A stretch of 64,000 nt of DNA, taken from assembly GCA_028015205.1 (NCBI GenBank), contig CM051517.1, forward strand, positions 45,209,135 to 45,273,134, in the 5' to 3' direction. The translations under genes and the position numbers were made by a program. Source of the stretch: Mytilisepta virgata. Its lineage: Eukaryota; Mollusca; Bivalvia; Mytilida; Mytilidae. This document shows positions 1 through 12,200 of this stretch, in pieces. How positions within the stretch are numbered: position 1 is the stretch's first letter; each line of letters opens with the position of its first letter. The notes under the pieces are model-generated. The model saw only the letters and a program-made list of their open reading frames with translations. It had not been told where the DNA came from and did not search any database.

Positions 1-3000
1 CTTTGGATTGTTATTTTGAAACTCCTGGGATGATGCCTCTGCTGGTGGACCCTAGGTCCCCGAGGGTATTCGCCAACCCAGTCGTCAGACTTGTCCGACA
101 TGATTATTCATTGATTGTTACAGAAATTACCAGTATTTAGCAAAATTCAAAAATAATAGAAATACTAAGGGTTCATTCCTTGTATTGCACATGGTAGATC
201 TCCTTAGCTGAAATTTGGCTTCCTAATTCGGTATTTTTGGTTGAGTACTTCTTGTTAAATATAAGTTTGGTTTTTGGTCTTCCAAATGTTTCGGTTTTAA
301 TGCTGCTGATGAGAGGTAACTCCTTGAAATGCGTCGTATACAGCATAGTTTAAATTTACTATATCTAATATTAGTATCTTTGGATTGTTATTTTGAAACT
401 CCTGGGATGATGCCTCTGCTGGTGGACCCTAGGTCCCCGAGGGTATTCGCCAACCCAGTCGTCAGACTTGTCCGACATGATTATTCATTGATTGTTACAG
501 AAATTACCAGTATTTAGCAAAATTCAAAAATAATAGAAATACTAAGGGTTCATTCCTTGTATTGCACATGGTAGATCTCCTTAGCTGAAATTTGGCTTCC
601 TAATTCGGTATTTTTGGTTGAGTACTTCTTGTTAAATATAAGTTTGGTTTTTGGTCTTCCAAATGTTTCGGTTTTAATGCTGCTGATGAGAGGTAACTCC
701 TTGAAATGCGTCGTATACAGCATAGTTTAAATTTACTATATCTAATATTAGTATCTTTGGATTGTTATTTTGAAACTCCTGGGATGATGCCTCTGCTGGT
801 GGACCCTAGGTCCCCGAGGGTATTCGCCAACCCAGTCGTCAGACTTGTCCGACATGATTATTCATTGATTGTTACAGAAATTACCAGTATTTAGCAAAAT
901 TCAAAAATAATAGAAATACTAAGGGTTCATTCCTTGTATTGCACATGGTAGATCTCCTTAGCTGAAATTTGGCTTCCTAATTCGGTATTTTTGGTTGAGT
1001 ACTTCTTGTTAAATATAAGTTTGGTTTTTGGTCTTCCAAATGTTTCGGTTTTAATGCTGCTGATGAGAGGTAACTCCTTGAAATGCGTCGTATACAGCAT
1101 AGTTTAAATTTACTATATCTAATATTAGTATCTTTGGATTGTTATTTTGAAACTCCTGGGATGATGCCTCTGCTGGTGGACCCTAGGTCCCCGAGGGTAT
1201 TCGCCAACCCAGTCGTCAGACTTGTCCGACATGATTATTCATTGATTGTTACAGAAATTACCAGTATTTAGCAAAATTCAAAAATAATAGAAATACTAAG
1301 GGTTCATTCCTTGTATTGCACATGGTAGATCTCCTTAGCTGAAATTTGGCTTCCTAATTCGGTATTTTTGGTTGAGTACTTCTTGTTAAATATAAGTTTG
1401 GTTTTTGGTCTTCCAAATGTTTCGATTTTAATGCTGCTGATGAGAGGTAACTCCTTGAAATGCGTCGTATACAGCATAGTTTAAATTTACTATATCTAAT
1501 ATTAGTATCCTTGGATTGTTATTTTGAAACTCCTGGGATGATGCCTCTGCTGGTGGACCCTAGGTCCCCGAGGGTATTCGCCAACCCAGTCGTCAGACTT
1601 GTCCGACATGATTATTCATTGATTGTTACAGAAATTACCAGTATTTAGCAAAATTCAAAAATAATAGAAATACTAAGGGTTCATTCCTTGTATTGCACAT
1701 GGTAGATCTCCTTAGCTGAAATTTGGCTTCCTAATTCGGTATTTTTGGTTGAGTACTTCTTGTTAAATATAAGTTTGGTTTTTGGTCTTCCAAATGTTTC
1801 GGTTTTAATGCTGCTGATGAGAGGTAACTCCTTGAAATGCGTCGTATACAGCATAGTTTAAATTTACTATATCTAATATTAGTATCTTTGGATTGTTATT
1901 TTGAAACTCCTGGGATGATGCCTCTGCTGGTGGACCCTAGGTCCCCGAGGGTATTCGCCAACCCAGTCGTCAGACTTGTCCGACATGATTATTCATTGAT
2001 TGTTACAGAAATTACCAGTATTTAGCAAAATTCAAAAATAATAGAAATACTAAGGGTTCATTCCTTGTATTGCACATGGTAGATCTCCTTAGCTGAAATT
2101 TGGCTTCCTAATTCGGTATTTTTGGTTGAGTACTTCTTGTTAAATATAAGTTTGGTTTTTGGTCTTCCAAATGTTTCGGTTTTAATGCTGCTGATGAGAG
2201 GTAACTCCTTGAAATGCGTCGTATACAGCATAGTTTAAATTTACTATATCTAATATTAGTATCTTTGGATTGTTATTTTGAAACTCCTGGGATGATGCCT
2301 CTGCTGGTGGACCCTAGGTCCCCGAGGGTATTCGCCAACCCAGTCGTCAGACTTGTCCGACATGATTATTCATTGATTGTTACAGAAATTACCAGTATTT
2401 AGCAAAATTCAAAAATAATAGAAATACTAAGGGTTCATTCCTTGTATTGCACATGGTAGATCTCCTTAGCTGAAATTTGGCTTCCTAATTCGGTATTTTT
2501 GGTTGAGTACTTCTTGTTAAATATAAGTTTGGTTTTTGGTCTTCCAAATGTTTCGGTTTTAATGCTGCTGATGAGAGGTAACTCCTTGAAATGCGTCGTA
2601 TACAGCATAGTTTAAATTTACTATATCTAATATTAGTATCTTTGGATTGTTATTTTGAAACTCCTGGGATGATGCCTCTGCTGGTGGACCCTAGGTCCCC
2701 GAGGGTATTCGCCAACCCAGTCGTCAGACTTGTCCGACATGATTATTCATTGATTGTTACAGAAATTACCAGTATTTAGCAAAATTCAAAAATAATAGAA
2801 ATACTAAGGGTTCATTCCTTGTATTGCACATGGTAGATCTCCTTAGCTGAAATTTGGCTTCCTAATTCGGTATTTTTGGTTGAGTACTTCTTGTTAAATA
2901 TAAGTTTGGTTTTTGGTCTTCCAAATGTTTCGGTTTTAATGCTGCTGATGAGAGGTAACTCCTTGAAATGCGTCGTATACAGCATAGTTTAAATTTACTA

Positions 3001-4918
3001 TATCTAATATTAGTATCTTTGGATTGTTATTTTGAAACTCCTGGGATGATGCCTCTGCTGGTGGACCCTAGGTCCCCGAGGGTATTCGCCAACCCAGTCG
3101 TCAGACTTGTCCGACATGATTATTCATTGATTGTTACAGAAATTACCAGTATTTAGCAAAATTCAAAAATAATAGAAATACTAAGGGTTCATTCCTTGTA
3201 TTGCACATGGTAGATCTCCTTAGCTGAAATTTGGCTTCCTAATTCGGTATTTTTGGTTGAGTACTTCTTGTTAAATATAAGTTTGGTTTTTGGTCTTCCA
3301 AATGTTTCGATTTTAATGCTGCTGATGAGAGGTAACTCCTTGAAATGCGTCGTATACAGCATAGTTTAAATTTACTATATCTAATATTAGTATCCTTGGA
3401 TTGTTATTTTGAAACTCCTGGGATGATGCCTCTGCTGGTGGACCCTAGGTCCCCGAGGGTATTCGCCAACCCAGTCGTCAGACTTGTCCGACATGATTAT
3501 TCATTGATTGTTACAGAAATTACCAGTATTTAGCAAAATTCAAAAATAATAGAAATACTAAGGGTTCATTCCTTGTATTGCACATGGTAGATCTCCTTAG
3601 CTGAAATTTGGCTTCCTAATTCGGTATTTTTGGTTGAGTACTTCTTGTTAAATATAAGTTTGGTTTTTGGTCTTCCAAATGTTTCGGTTTTAATGCTGCT
3701 GATGAGAGGTAACTCCTTGAAATGCGTCGTATACAGCATAGTTTAAATTTACTATATCTAATATTAGTATCTTTGGATTGTTATTTTGAAACTCCTGGGA
3801 TGATGCCTCTGCTGGTGGACCCTAGGTCCCCGAGGGTATTCGCCAACCCAGTCGTCAGACTTGTCCGACATGATTATTCATTGATTGTTACAGAAATTAC
3901 CAGTATTTAGCAAAATTCAAAAATAATAGAAATACTAAGGGTTCATTCCTTGTATTGCACATGGTAGATCTCCTTAGCTGAAATTTGGCTTCCTAATTCG
4001 GTATTTTTGGTTGAGTACTTCTTGTTAAATATAAGTTTGGTTTTTGGTCTTCCAAATGTTTCGGTTTTAATGCTGCTGATGAGAGGTAACTCCTTGAAAT
4101 GCGTCGTATACAGCATAGTTTAAATTTACTATATCTAATATTAGTATCTTTGGATTGTTATTTTGAAACTCCTGGGATGATGCCTCTGCTGGTGGACCCT
4201 AGGTCCCCGAGGGTATTCGCCAACCCAGTCGTCAGACTTGTCCGACATGATTATTCATTGATTGTTACAGAAATTACCAGTATTTAGCAAAATTCAAAAA
4301 TAATAGAAATACTAAGGGTTCATTCCTTGTATTGCACATGGTAGATCTCCTTAGCTGAAATTTGGCTTCCTAATTCGGTATTTTTGGTTGAGTACTTCTT
4401 GTTAAATATAAGTTTGGTTTTTGGTCTTCCAAATGTTTCGGTTTTAATGCTGCTGATGAGAGGTAACTCCTTGAAATGCGTCGTATACAGCATAGTTTAA
4501 ATTTACTATATCTAATATTAGTATCTTTGGATTGTTATTTTGAAACTCCTGGGATGATGCCTCTGCTGGTGGACCCTAGGTCCCCGAGGGTATTCGCCAA
4601 CCCAGTCGTCAGACTTGTCCGACATGATTATTCATTGATTGTTACAGAAATTACCAGTATTTAGCAAAATTCAAAAATAATAGAAATACTAAGGGTTCAT
4701 TCCTTGTATTGCACATGGTAGATCTCCTTAGCTGAAATTTGGCTTCCTAATTCGGTATTTTTGGTTGAGTACTTCTTGTTAAATATAAGTTTGGTTTTTG
4801 GTCTTCCAAATGTTTCGGTTTTAATGCTGCTGATGAGAGGTAACTCCTTGAAATGCGTCGTATACAGCATAGTTTAAATTTACTATATCTAATATTAGTA
4901 TCTTTGGATTGTTATTTT
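1..4918. repeat. Satellite array, 377-bp unit, about 13 copies
   Basis: Head-to-tail copies of a 377-bp unit fill the left end. Base 1 falls inside a unit, so the array continues to the left of the window. The last unit stops abruptly at 4918, where unique sequence begins. Copies look nearly identical by eye. The clearest variants are G to A at 1425 and 3310 and T to C at 1510 and 3395; both pairs lie exactly 1885 bp (five units) apart. Every full unit contains the same 62-codon plus-strand frame (first copy 329-517). The T to C change is silent in it, but the high identity between copies also explains its persistence. I do not recognise the unit as a named family. Confidence 0.97.
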
Positions 4919-6134
4919 CATACCGATTTTGCTGCATTGTGTGTGCATATGCACATTTCTTCAAATTAAGCTTAATAGCAGTTGTCAAGGAACTGTAAAT
5001 AAGCTTATTACATTAATAAATGTTCATGTAGAATTGATGTTGAATTCTTGCAGTATGTTAAATAAGGAAATCGAATTTATGTATTTTAGTAAGTTTTTCC
5101 GATATCATTTATCATAAAGGAATGAAATTAGATAGCCCAAATATGCATATTCAAGCTGTCAAAGAATATTGTCATCAAACCAAACATGATCGACCATCTA
5201 TCCTTTCTTCTATTCAGAAATCCTTTAAAGTACTCCTGCTGCCTCTATCAAACAGCCATGCAGGATATTATTGCCGAAGACTGTCACTATTGGTTAATTA
5301 CAGATATTTTGACGGAACTAGAAACTGAACCTGATATGTATTACAGAAGATTCATCGGTATATAAAAAAATCTATACGAATAACAAATTAAAATTTTAAA
5401 AGCAACCTTATATAAACTTGCACCATTGTATTCATGTTTATACATGTATAGTATCTGTAATTTAGTTATAATCATTTTTATTCTGTCATACTTTATAACA
5501 ACATTCTTAGAGGACACATGAGTATATATTAATACAATTCTGCTCCGCAGTCTAGACTTCTCTGTTATTTATTTCCTTAATAATTATCTTCAACAAAAAA
5601 GTAATATTTAGAATGGACTAGTCAATCGAATGTATAGTGGTCTTTGGCCTGAGACAGTATAAACTACAATCATCATTTCATACAATTTTGAGTTGTGATA
5701 AAGCCAAGTTCTACCTCTCAGCATTTAATTTAATATACAGACGTTGTATTTATAATCTTTAAAATAGAAGCAGTTTGTATCAAGTACCAAATAGCTACAG
5801 CATGTGCGATTATAAATTAGAACTTTTACATGTTTACCTTTCCAGAGCACCTGATGTCACACTCGTTTTTTGTCTGTGTCAGTTCACATTGCAAATGTTT
5901 TAGTTTTTGTGATATCTTGTTCTGATTCTCATTGTTAAGCTATTTCTTTTTACTGATTTGGTTATGTCTTTGTTGTATGTGTTTTGCTGTTTTGGTGTTC
6001 TCACGAAATCGCCTTGCCTTTAGAGTTTGTTCTTGTAGAATTCTTAAGTCACCAGAGTGACTTTTTCATGCATATGGAGGTCAGAATTAAAGCTGTTTTT
6101 GTTTTGCTTTGATTATTTTTACCTGTATATACTT
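4919..6134. other. Region between satellite and MULE, no firm gene
   Basis: AT-rich sequence with only short open frames. The one stretch that reads like protein is a possible exon at 5218-5357, listed separately. The rest is low-complexity T-rich sequence in which I see nothing further. Confidence 0.5.
5218..5357 (+). other. Possible orphan exon of unknown gene
   Basis: A pyrimidine-rich tract ending in CAG (5215-5217) precedes 140 open nucleotides that end at a GGTATA donor-like site. Read with one base carried over from a previous exon, the segment gives protein-like sequence rich in acidic and aromatic residues, including the stretch ITDILTELETEPDMYYRRF. A stop follows soon after the donor-like site. 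I see no partner exon nearby and do not recognise the family. It could be an exon of a gene extending elsewhere, a gene fragment carried by a repeat, or chance. Confidence 0.22.
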
Positions 6135-6142
6135 GTGTAGAT

Positions 6143-6170
6143 GGTGTCTTCCTCCTATTCCCACTTTTTA
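6143..6170 (+). repeat. MULE left terminal inverted repeat
   Basis: Begins GGTGTCTTCCTCC and continues into TATTCCCACTTTTTA. It pairs with the reverse complement of 8079-8106 and is preceded by the target-site copy GTGTAGAT at 6135-6142. Confidence 0.87.
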
Positions 6171-6457
6171 TAAATCACTATTCCTCCTATTCCCACATGC
6201 ATATAACAAAAGATGTTTTTATAGTTAATTTGTTTATTTAGCATTTAAGATTAATTTAATATTACCTGAGATTTACCTGTATTTCATAATATTTATATGA
6301 CAAATTTTGCACTATTTCCTCATAGATATGTTATTAATATATTTTTATTGAAAAAATACATAATTTAATTTAAAATAAAGAAATAAACTAAATATTTTGT
6401 CAATTTGGAATGTAAACTGTAATTATTTTTCCAAACCAGATTATTTATGAAGAAGAA

Positions 6458-7554
6458 TTGGTAAAACTCAGAAATGACGACATACAACAACTAGTAGAGA
6501 ATATTCCAACTTTCACATTTTGTAAGAATGCCATGTACAACAAACGCAAGAAAACCCTACCAGTTTTGCCAAAAACAGTGGATGACATCAACGTAAATGG
6601 TATATGGGCACAGACCACCAAAGGAGACCCGTTCTTGTTAGCAGACGACAACACAGCCGGGCACATGCTAATCTTTAGTACCCAAAAGAACCTTACACAC
6701 TTTGCCGCTGCCGATACTATATATGGAGATGGTACATTTTACTCATGCCCTACTCTCTTTCATCAGCTGTACACATTTCATGCCATGGTGGACGGTGCAA
6801 TGTATCCGCTAGTATACAGTCTACTGCCAGCTAAAAGTCAACTTGTCTACATAAGGTTCCTGACAGTACTAAAAGATGTCTGCCAACAACATCAACTACA
6901 ACTACAGCCTACCACTATCTTCCTTGACCATGAAATCGCCATCAGAAATGCAGCCTACTCAGTATTTCCAGGCATCAAAGCAAAAGGGTGTTTTTTTCCA
7001 CTATACACAGGCAATATGGAGAAAAGCACAAGAGACAGGTCGACAGGTTCCATACAAAGAAGATGACAACATCCACAAACTAGTACGTCGTGCAGCTGTA
7101 CTGCCACTGATTCCAACTGCTGAAGTCGAAGATGTATGGTTTAATGCCCTCATGCACAGACATAGATCAGGTCGAAACAGATACCAACTTCACTCCTTTC
7201 ACAGACTATATTACAACATACTGGGTAGAGCAAAACAGACACCTATGGAACCACTACGAAACCCAGGGCCCATGAACTACCAACCATCTAGAGGACTGGC
7301 ATAGCAAGTTAAAGAAACATCCACAACACCCACACCCTAACCTATTCAAACTCATTAAACTATTGAAACATGAGGAAGCCATCACCGACCTGACAATGAT
7401 CCAGTATGTAGCTGGTGGTAAGAGGGTACCACAGAAGAAAAAGTACATCGAGATCAACCGCAGATTAGCTGACCTAAAGAACAGACACAGAAACCAGGAA
7501 ATCAGCACTATACAGTTTGGAGATGCAGAATACCACCTTCTTCACCTCGAATAG
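6458..7554 (+). pseudogene. MULE-type transposase, frameshifted and interrupted
   Basis: The protein reads as a Mutator-superfamily DDE transposase spread over three frames. The first acidic site is the D of YGDGTF (codon 6728-6730). The second is the D of FLDHEIAIRNA (6926-6928). The GCFFHY motif and a QAIWRKAQETGRQV stretch follow. The third acidic residue is probably the E of the NHLEDWH motif (7291-7293). The frame changes in a T7 run at 6991-6997, where one T seems extra, and again between about 7155 and 7174. A TGA at 7273-7275 sits where relatives usually have R before the TNHLE motif, as expected from a CGA to TGA change. The frame ends at 7554 after a lysine- and arginine-rich C-terminus. 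The N-terminal zinc-finger region is missing, so this cannot encode a working enzyme as it stands. Confidence 0.88.
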
Positions 7555-7805
7555 ATTCATGAACTTTAATAGTCTTGTGTGTACCTAATGTGTAATATGT
7601 GTGCTATATGTGTTTTAGTAGTTATTTATTGTGTATTGTTTAATACATGTCTACTTTTGTCTGTTGTTACATTAGTGCTTTAAAATTAATAAATGATATC
7701 AATACTATTATAGTTTCTTTAATCAATCATTTTTCATAAGAAAACAACACAAAATAACTTCATTTCCCTGTCCCAAATCAAACGTTAGTTACAAAATAAA
7801 AGTAC

Positions 7806-7891
7806 ATATTTTTTATTAATTTATTTGTTTATTTTATAGGACTATTGTGACCTTTAATAGTTCTATAAAATAAATTAATAAAAAAAAAATA
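7806..7891. repeat. Long AT-rich palindrome inside the MULE
   Basis: Arms of about 40 nt (7806-7846 and 7855-7891) share TATAGGACTATT and its complement around a short GTGACCTTT loop. Degenerate direct repeats of about 40 nt around a 'CCTGTCC..AATCAA..TTAGTTACA' core flank it at about 7755-7792 and 7945-7983. It lies between the transposase stop and the right TIR. Confidence 0.7.
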
Positions 7892-8078
7892 TTTACTTAT
7901 ATTTGTTTCTTTTTCTTGAATTTATCCTTAAAAAACATACAAACAAGTTTCATTTACCTGTCCTCAATCAACATTTAGTTACATGTTAATTAGTCAATGT
8001 TTATACAGTATAATCCTTTGTTTACACAACTTTTCCCTCTATTCCCACATGAAATTTTACCTTTTTGTACCTGAATTT

Positions 8079-8106
8079 TAAAAAGTGGGAATAGGAGGAA
8101 TGAACC
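8079..8106 (-). repeat. MULE right terminal inverted repeat
   Basis: The reverse complement begins GGTTCATTCCTCC and matches the left TIR at 25 of 28 positions. It is followed directly by the second target-site copy GTGTAGAT at 8107-8114. Confidence 0.87.
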
Positions 8107-8114
8107 GTGTAGAT

Positions 8115-8954
8115 TTACCAACCATATCTTTTCTGTCATATTACTGGTACATTTGTACTTGTGTAGAAATAGAAATCACCAAAGACAAGTAAAAACAGTT
8201 TTGAGTCAGCAGCTAAATGTATAAAGGGTTGAAAAATACCTCGTTGTATTTCATATGTAGCTGTAGTAGTTATTTACGACTTAATGATATAAAAATAATA
8301 TTGTTCTTATTAGCTTTTGACATACATGTAAGTCTACAATTTTAGCGTTTCTTCGTGTTTTCCTAATATGATATATATGTACAGCTAATTAAAAAGTACT
8401 CAATTCAGTGGCGATGATTATTTTCTGACGCTGACCCATTACCTATATATTTGATTCTTTAACATGTTTACATTGTTTAATTGACATGAAACTTGTAACT
8501 AAAACACCTGAAATATACTTTATGTATTTTATGGTAGCATTTTAATAAATACATGTACATGTATGTATTATGTATGTATTATCGGGATTTCATGGGAACA
8601 AAGTAATAAATGACCTGTTAAGCAAACTGTCTGCTTGTGGCTTCCATTCAACCCATTACCAGTACACTTTATTAAATTTACACTGAACAGAAATACATTC
8701 TAATTTCAAACACACTGTCTGGTTTCAAAGTAACCTGGCTTTAATAATCAGATAACTATATATAATTGTAAATATTTCTTACTTATCACAATTACAGGCA
8801 GGCGTTTTGATTAATTACATATTCATGATATTGGCTTTTGTTCCTTGGTAATGATTTTTATATTTTATTTTTAATATATAAAATATTTCACGGATAGTAA
8901 TATTTATCAGTCTAATTATTCAAAACAACCAATCAATGAGCCAGTAATGATCTG
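8115..8954. other. Region upstream of the Ig gene, no gene seen
   Basis: AT-rich sequence with TACATGTA-type palindromes near 8553-8568. It lies directly 5' of the Ig gene and should include its promoter. I see no coding sequence. Confidence 0.4.
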
Positions 8955-8963
8955 TTATATAGC
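8955..8963 (+). promoter_or_regulatory. Candidate TATA-like element of the Ig gene
   Basis: TTATATAGC lies about 155 nt upstream of the start codon at 9115 and would place transcription start near 8985-8995. A two-codon upstream frame (ATG GAT TAA, 9028-9036) would then lie in the 5' UTR. TATA-like strings are common in AT-rich DNA, so this is only positional inference. Confidence 0.2.
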
Positions 8964-9114
8964 ATAAATATTTGTGACATAAGCATGCGTCCATTTGTGC
9001 AGAGTTATTTATTGTTTGGAGCTCGGCATGGATTAAGTAATTGTGTTATCAGAACTGATCGACAAACTATACTGCTCATTTGACTTGTGGAAAGTGAAAC
9101 GTCCAGTCCAAATC

Positions 9115-9205
9115 ATGGAGAGTGGACAATTAAGTATTCATGTGGTTTTTTGTATATTTGGATCACTAAAAGATGCTGTTTTTATTCAATTCATATTACT
9201 TTTGT
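9115..9205 (+). CDS. Ig gene exon 1: start codon and signal peptide
   Basis: The ATG at 9115 opens 30 codons plus one base. The product is short, with a hydrophobic stretch (AVFIQFILLLC) near its end, as in a signal peptide. It ends at a strong GTAAGT donor (9206-9211). The leftover T joins GC of exon 2 to make C31, and the joined frame stays open. The frame extends upstream without another ATG, so I chose this one. A tiny upstream frame (9028-9036) could lower translation slightly. Confidence 0.8.
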
Positions 9206-12200
9206 GTAAGTATGAATTCTTTACTATATACTAACATATTTTTTTAAATACTTAAATGATCGTTGAGGTTAAAGTAAAGTTAAATCCACGTCTGCACTGT
9301 GTAAATAGTTTAGCTTCCCCTGTGTTTTAATAATTTAAAACGTCTTCAAATTTGTTCAAAACCAAATTCTGTTTACTTAATTATTCTATTAAATGATTTT
9401 AATAAAGAAGAATGGAATTAAGTAAAACTGAAGGTAATGTAAGAAAGTAAAATGAAACACAACAGAAAATACTTGAGAAGACTGTAATTTTTTTCTTTCT
9501 TTTTTAAATGTACATTTTTCACAATTATTTACTATTTTCGAAACATATATATTAAATTTGGAACAATGAAATTGATACTTAAAAATAGTAAAATTTGTGA
9601 AAACTAATAAGTATCTCCCATGCGCATAGCTCTGTCCTTAGATGGTTTTGGCTTTACCCCTTTTGGTAATTTTGGTATTTTGAATTTGCTCTTCAACCTA
9701 TTGGATTATTGTTTGTTTTTAAACATATTAGGCCTTGAACCCAAATCATAAGTCGTAAATCGACGAAATGTGCACATCTTCTGCATCAAAATTGGTATCA
9801 AAGAATTATATATTAAGTACACTTTAGTTACAACCGATCTTTATGAAGAATGTGAATACGTAGAAAACGACACAATCGTTCTCTATAGAGGTGGAATGTC
9901 AATTGTTAAAAGAACTATATTCTCATTCAATAAAAATCTGCCCTTATTTTACAAATAAAGTCACGGTATACTATTATATTGAAACATTCAATAATTGTTT
10001 CTAGTTTATTGTAATGGACATGGTAGACTACAAAAGTATCAATGGCTGTAACCGCGACAGAATTTACTCTTGTACTTGTGTATCTTTTAATGAAACATTT
10101 CATTTTCATTCTATTTAGCTTAGTATATAAACATATTTTATTAAAAAAACATCAAGCACATATCACAGTACAACACAATATTAAAGATAGATGGGATTCG
10201 GAAACGATGCTTATATAAATCCGTCTCCCGTCTTCTATTAAGCTTGAAAGTTTGTTAAAAAATTGAACGTATTTCAAATCATTATAAAATGTACGGTTTT
10301 GAGGTAAATGATGACGTTTTATCTTGATATTGTAAAAGATCTTAGTATTTGCCAAACAATATAATTAAAAAAGAAATAATAAGAAAGAATACGAACATAT
10401 TGATTTAACTTTGTTGAAAATTTGCTGACTAGTTTTACCTACCTACAAACTGCCTGCTAGGTAATGAAAAGGCACTCTTCAGAATATAAGAAAAGCATAA
10501 ATAAATAAGTGAAATAAATAATAATCAAAACAAAACTAAACGAAAGGCGCAATCTGTATCCTTTCTATTCATTTAGAATAAAGAGATTTATAAGATAATT
10601 TATACACGTAAAACTATAAATGAATTAATACATGCAAAAATACAATTTAATGTATTAAGCAATCATTTTTAATTATTTAAGTAAAAAACACACACATGTA
10701 TTGATTAATTGATCATGATTAACATCTACTGGCAATTTTACATATTTTGCATATTAGGGCGAGAACCTGTTGATGTGATATGAATATGAATACTGTTTTT
10801 ATTAGACCCAAAACATGCAACACACTGAGTCGGATTTGTAACGTGCTAATTACGAGGTAAAAATCTGCAGAAAGACATATGGGACAAAAAGCCCAATTGT
10901 TTTCTAGCCTGTTACAGAAGTCATGAAATAATAGGCTGTCATTAAGTCTGTAAGTTTTGTTGAGACATGGGAGATGGCTCAACACCATCGCCATATACTG
11001 ACACATATCCAGTTAAAATTTCGGGGTGTGATATCAGTTTACATTTTCCATAATTTGACAAATCACGAGCCATAATAAAACAAGCAAAATGTACCTCTTG
11101 TGTTTTCATTTAAACCAAAAATTGTCCTGATTGACACATGCCCTGAATTATATTTTTCCACATCTAAAGTAATCCTATCTTTTTATTTTGACAAAATGCT
11201 GGTCCTGCTTTTTTTATTTCAAATTTGAGCCCCACCCCAATAAAAATCAAATGGTTGCTCCCTAAATTCGCTTTAATGTATCTGCATAACGAGAAATAAT
11301 ACATGATTTAGGATTTATATGTATTCTTACTCCTCTAGAGCACCTTACTCCATATTCTTTTTGTTGCTCATTATCATGATTACCATTGCTTTATGTGCAT
11401 ACGCTTTGGCAAAATGTACTTTACTATGCACAGTATTCAAATAATACAAACAGTATTTCAGCCCAGCTGCTGTCGTCCGCCATCTTTGTAGTAATAAACA
11501 ATATAAAGAGACATAACTCTAGCGGAAACCATGTATTAAAAAAACAAGATGGCAAATAGCCCCATATTAAATATACGGGGTTTTCACGTGTACTCGTTTA
11601 ACCAATCATATCCTTGCAATTTAGCAGGGGGTAAGATATTAGTTATTATGGAATTCTTTTGGTCTTGAGCCATATACATGTAACCCAATCAAGACGCATT
11701 ATCCTGACTCCTAGCCAACCAGCCTTATTCCTAAATGCTGCGTCCTTAAGGAGAAGCAACAAATGTCGATGTTACATTGTAGTCTTTTGTTTGACCCAGT
11801 CGGTAAAAAAGATGTACATACATGTACGTGTATGTTTTCTGTAATAATAGGAATGTTCTACCTTTGTGAATAAAGTACTACCGGTATTTTACAATTGGTT
11901 TTTGAAGTCGTCGCTAGTGAACTTGTATACTAACCACAGAGTTTACTAAATATATAAATATACAAAATATATGTACATGTATTAGTAATTCCAGTAGTTA
12001 TGAGATCCTTAGCTAGTTGTGCAGGTACAACGAACACAATTTGACCTTGCTATTTAAATTTATGTACCAACCAACCGATTACCTTGCTGTAAATCGTATT
12101 GTATTGGCTTTTATAGTGTGGTTTATACACTAGAGAGTAATGATAGATAAGGGGGGGGGGGGGGGGGGTACCCCTAAAACCGGTTAAAAGCTACCATTGT

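Larger units (their letters stand above)
6143..8106 (+). mobile_element. Mutator-like (MULE) DNA transposon, decayed
   Basis: This 1964-bp element is bounded by terminal inverted repeats (6143-6170 and 8079-8106; 3 mismatches in 28 bp) and an 8-bp direct duplication, GTGTAGAT, at 6135-6142 and 8107-8114. MULE insertions usually duplicate 8-11 bp, so this fits. Inside is a plus-strand transposase relic (6458-7554). TATTCCCAC occurs twice near the left end and twice near the right end (once inverted), possibly transposase-binding sites. The region 6171-6457, where a FLYWCH-type DNA-binding domain could have been, has no long frame. The element looks immobile because its transposase is broken. 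Confidence 0.88.

Noticed and set aside
329..4664. Twelve identical 62-codon frames as real genes
   Set aside because: They recur only because the 377-bp satellite unit recurs. No promoter, splice or family evidence supports translation.
1..4918. CRISPR-like repeat array
   Set aside because: Units are 377 bp, contiguous and without spacers, and the genome is clearly eukaryotic.
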